Source: Deltaproteobacteria bacterium
GTDB lineage: Bacteria > Desulfobacterota > Desulfobaccia > Desulfobaccales > 0-14-0-80-60-11
DNA: 5,785 nt
Direction: 5' to 3'
Assembly: GCA_021817645.1 (NCBI GenBank)
Contig: JAKAGH010000212.1
Span: forward strand, 1-5,785
The notes below the pieces were generated by a model, which saw only the letters and a program-made list of their open reading frames with translations, was not told the origin of the DNA and did no database searches. The position numbers and the translations under genes were made by a program. This document shows positions 5,750 through 5,785 of the stretch, one piece after another (positions within the stretch are counted from its first letter, which is position 1; every line of letters starts with the position of its first letter).

Positions 5750-5779
5750 ACTAAAAACTAAAAACTAAAAACTATAAAC
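5750..5779 (-). repeat. Right heptad arm of element C
   Basis: On the minus strand from 5779 it reads GTTTATA, GTTTTTA, GTTTTTA, GTTTTTA, then GT. The next bases (5780-5785) are the end of the window, so more units may follow. Confidence 0.85.
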
Positions 5780-5785
5780 TATATC

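Larger units (their letters stand above)
5317..5779 (+). mobile_element. Element C: heptad inverted-repeat element with an intact IVP gene
   Basis: The left arm (5317-5346) starts on the base after the lipoprotein TGA. The inverted right arm (5750-5779) matches it at 27 of 30 positions. Units are mainly GTTTTTA and GTTTTCA. The interior carries one intact IVP-family gene and almost nothing else. The right arm may continue past the window, so the outer boundary and any target duplication cannot be judged. This is the most complete copy and the best template for defining the element. It contains no transposase, reverse transcriptase or recombinase. Confidence 0.6.

Noticed and set aside
3694..5785. 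Heptad arrays as CRISPR repeats
   Set aside because: Units are 7 bp and directly tandem with no spacers, and no cas gene is present.
5317..5785. Diversity-generating retroelement, because Avd shares the IVP fold
   Set aside because: No reverse transcriptase, template repeat or variable repeat is seen; sequence hallmarks fit the general IVP family.
3694..5785. A 23S rRNA gene hosting the IVP sequences
   Set aside because: No rRNA-like sequence flanks either IVP gene; the neighbours are a porin and a lipoprotein gene.

Overview
The window looks like chromosomal DNA from a Gram-negative anaerobe-type bacterium, most plausibly a deltaproteobacterium (Desulfobacterota). The reasons are an outer-membrane porin with a signal peptide and terminal Phe, an outer-membrane-type lipoprotein, GC-rich codon use in the long genes, and an IspH protein fused to a UbiA-type membrane prenyltransferase. 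The taxonomic guess is inference from gene style, not from a marker gene.

Three long genes lie on the + strand, each apparently its own transcription unit: (1) 144-1883, an IspH-UbiA fusion that joins the last step of the MEP isoprenoid pathway to a membrane prenyltransferase domain; (2) 2245-3627, a beta-barrel porin with a strong sigma70-type promoter (2095-2123), a leader of roughly 115 nt and an excellent intrinsic terminator (3651-3684); (3) 4162-5316, a lipoprotein with an FlgO/CsgG-like middle and an FlgT C-terminal-like end.

The most interesting content is between the genes. Each long gene is followed by an element with the same plan: tandem 7-bp units of the form GTTTTYN at the left end, and the same units in inverted orientation at the right end. 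Element A (1883-2075) has about 145 bp of non-IVP interior. Element B (3694-4139) carries a four-helix-bundle / 23S rRNA intervening-sequence-protein (IVP) gene broken by two in-frame stops. Element C (5317-5779 and perhaps beyond the window) carries an intact IVP gene of 123 codons. The heptad spelling differs between elements, but the two ends of any one element agree closely (22/24, 21/23 and 27/30 by hand alignment). A and C start at the last base of, or right after, a stop codon; B starts just after a terminator. The IVP genes are AT-rich compared with the host genes. Together these suggest a small, repeatedly inserted IVP-linked element with no visible transposase, plus a cargo-less or different-cargo version (A).

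The long genes do not obviously work as one pathway. The elements may nevertheless affect their expression: A places a long inverted repeat followed by seven T after ispH-ubiA, and B sits between the porin terminator and the lipoprotein gene, so the lipoprotein promoter should lie inside B.
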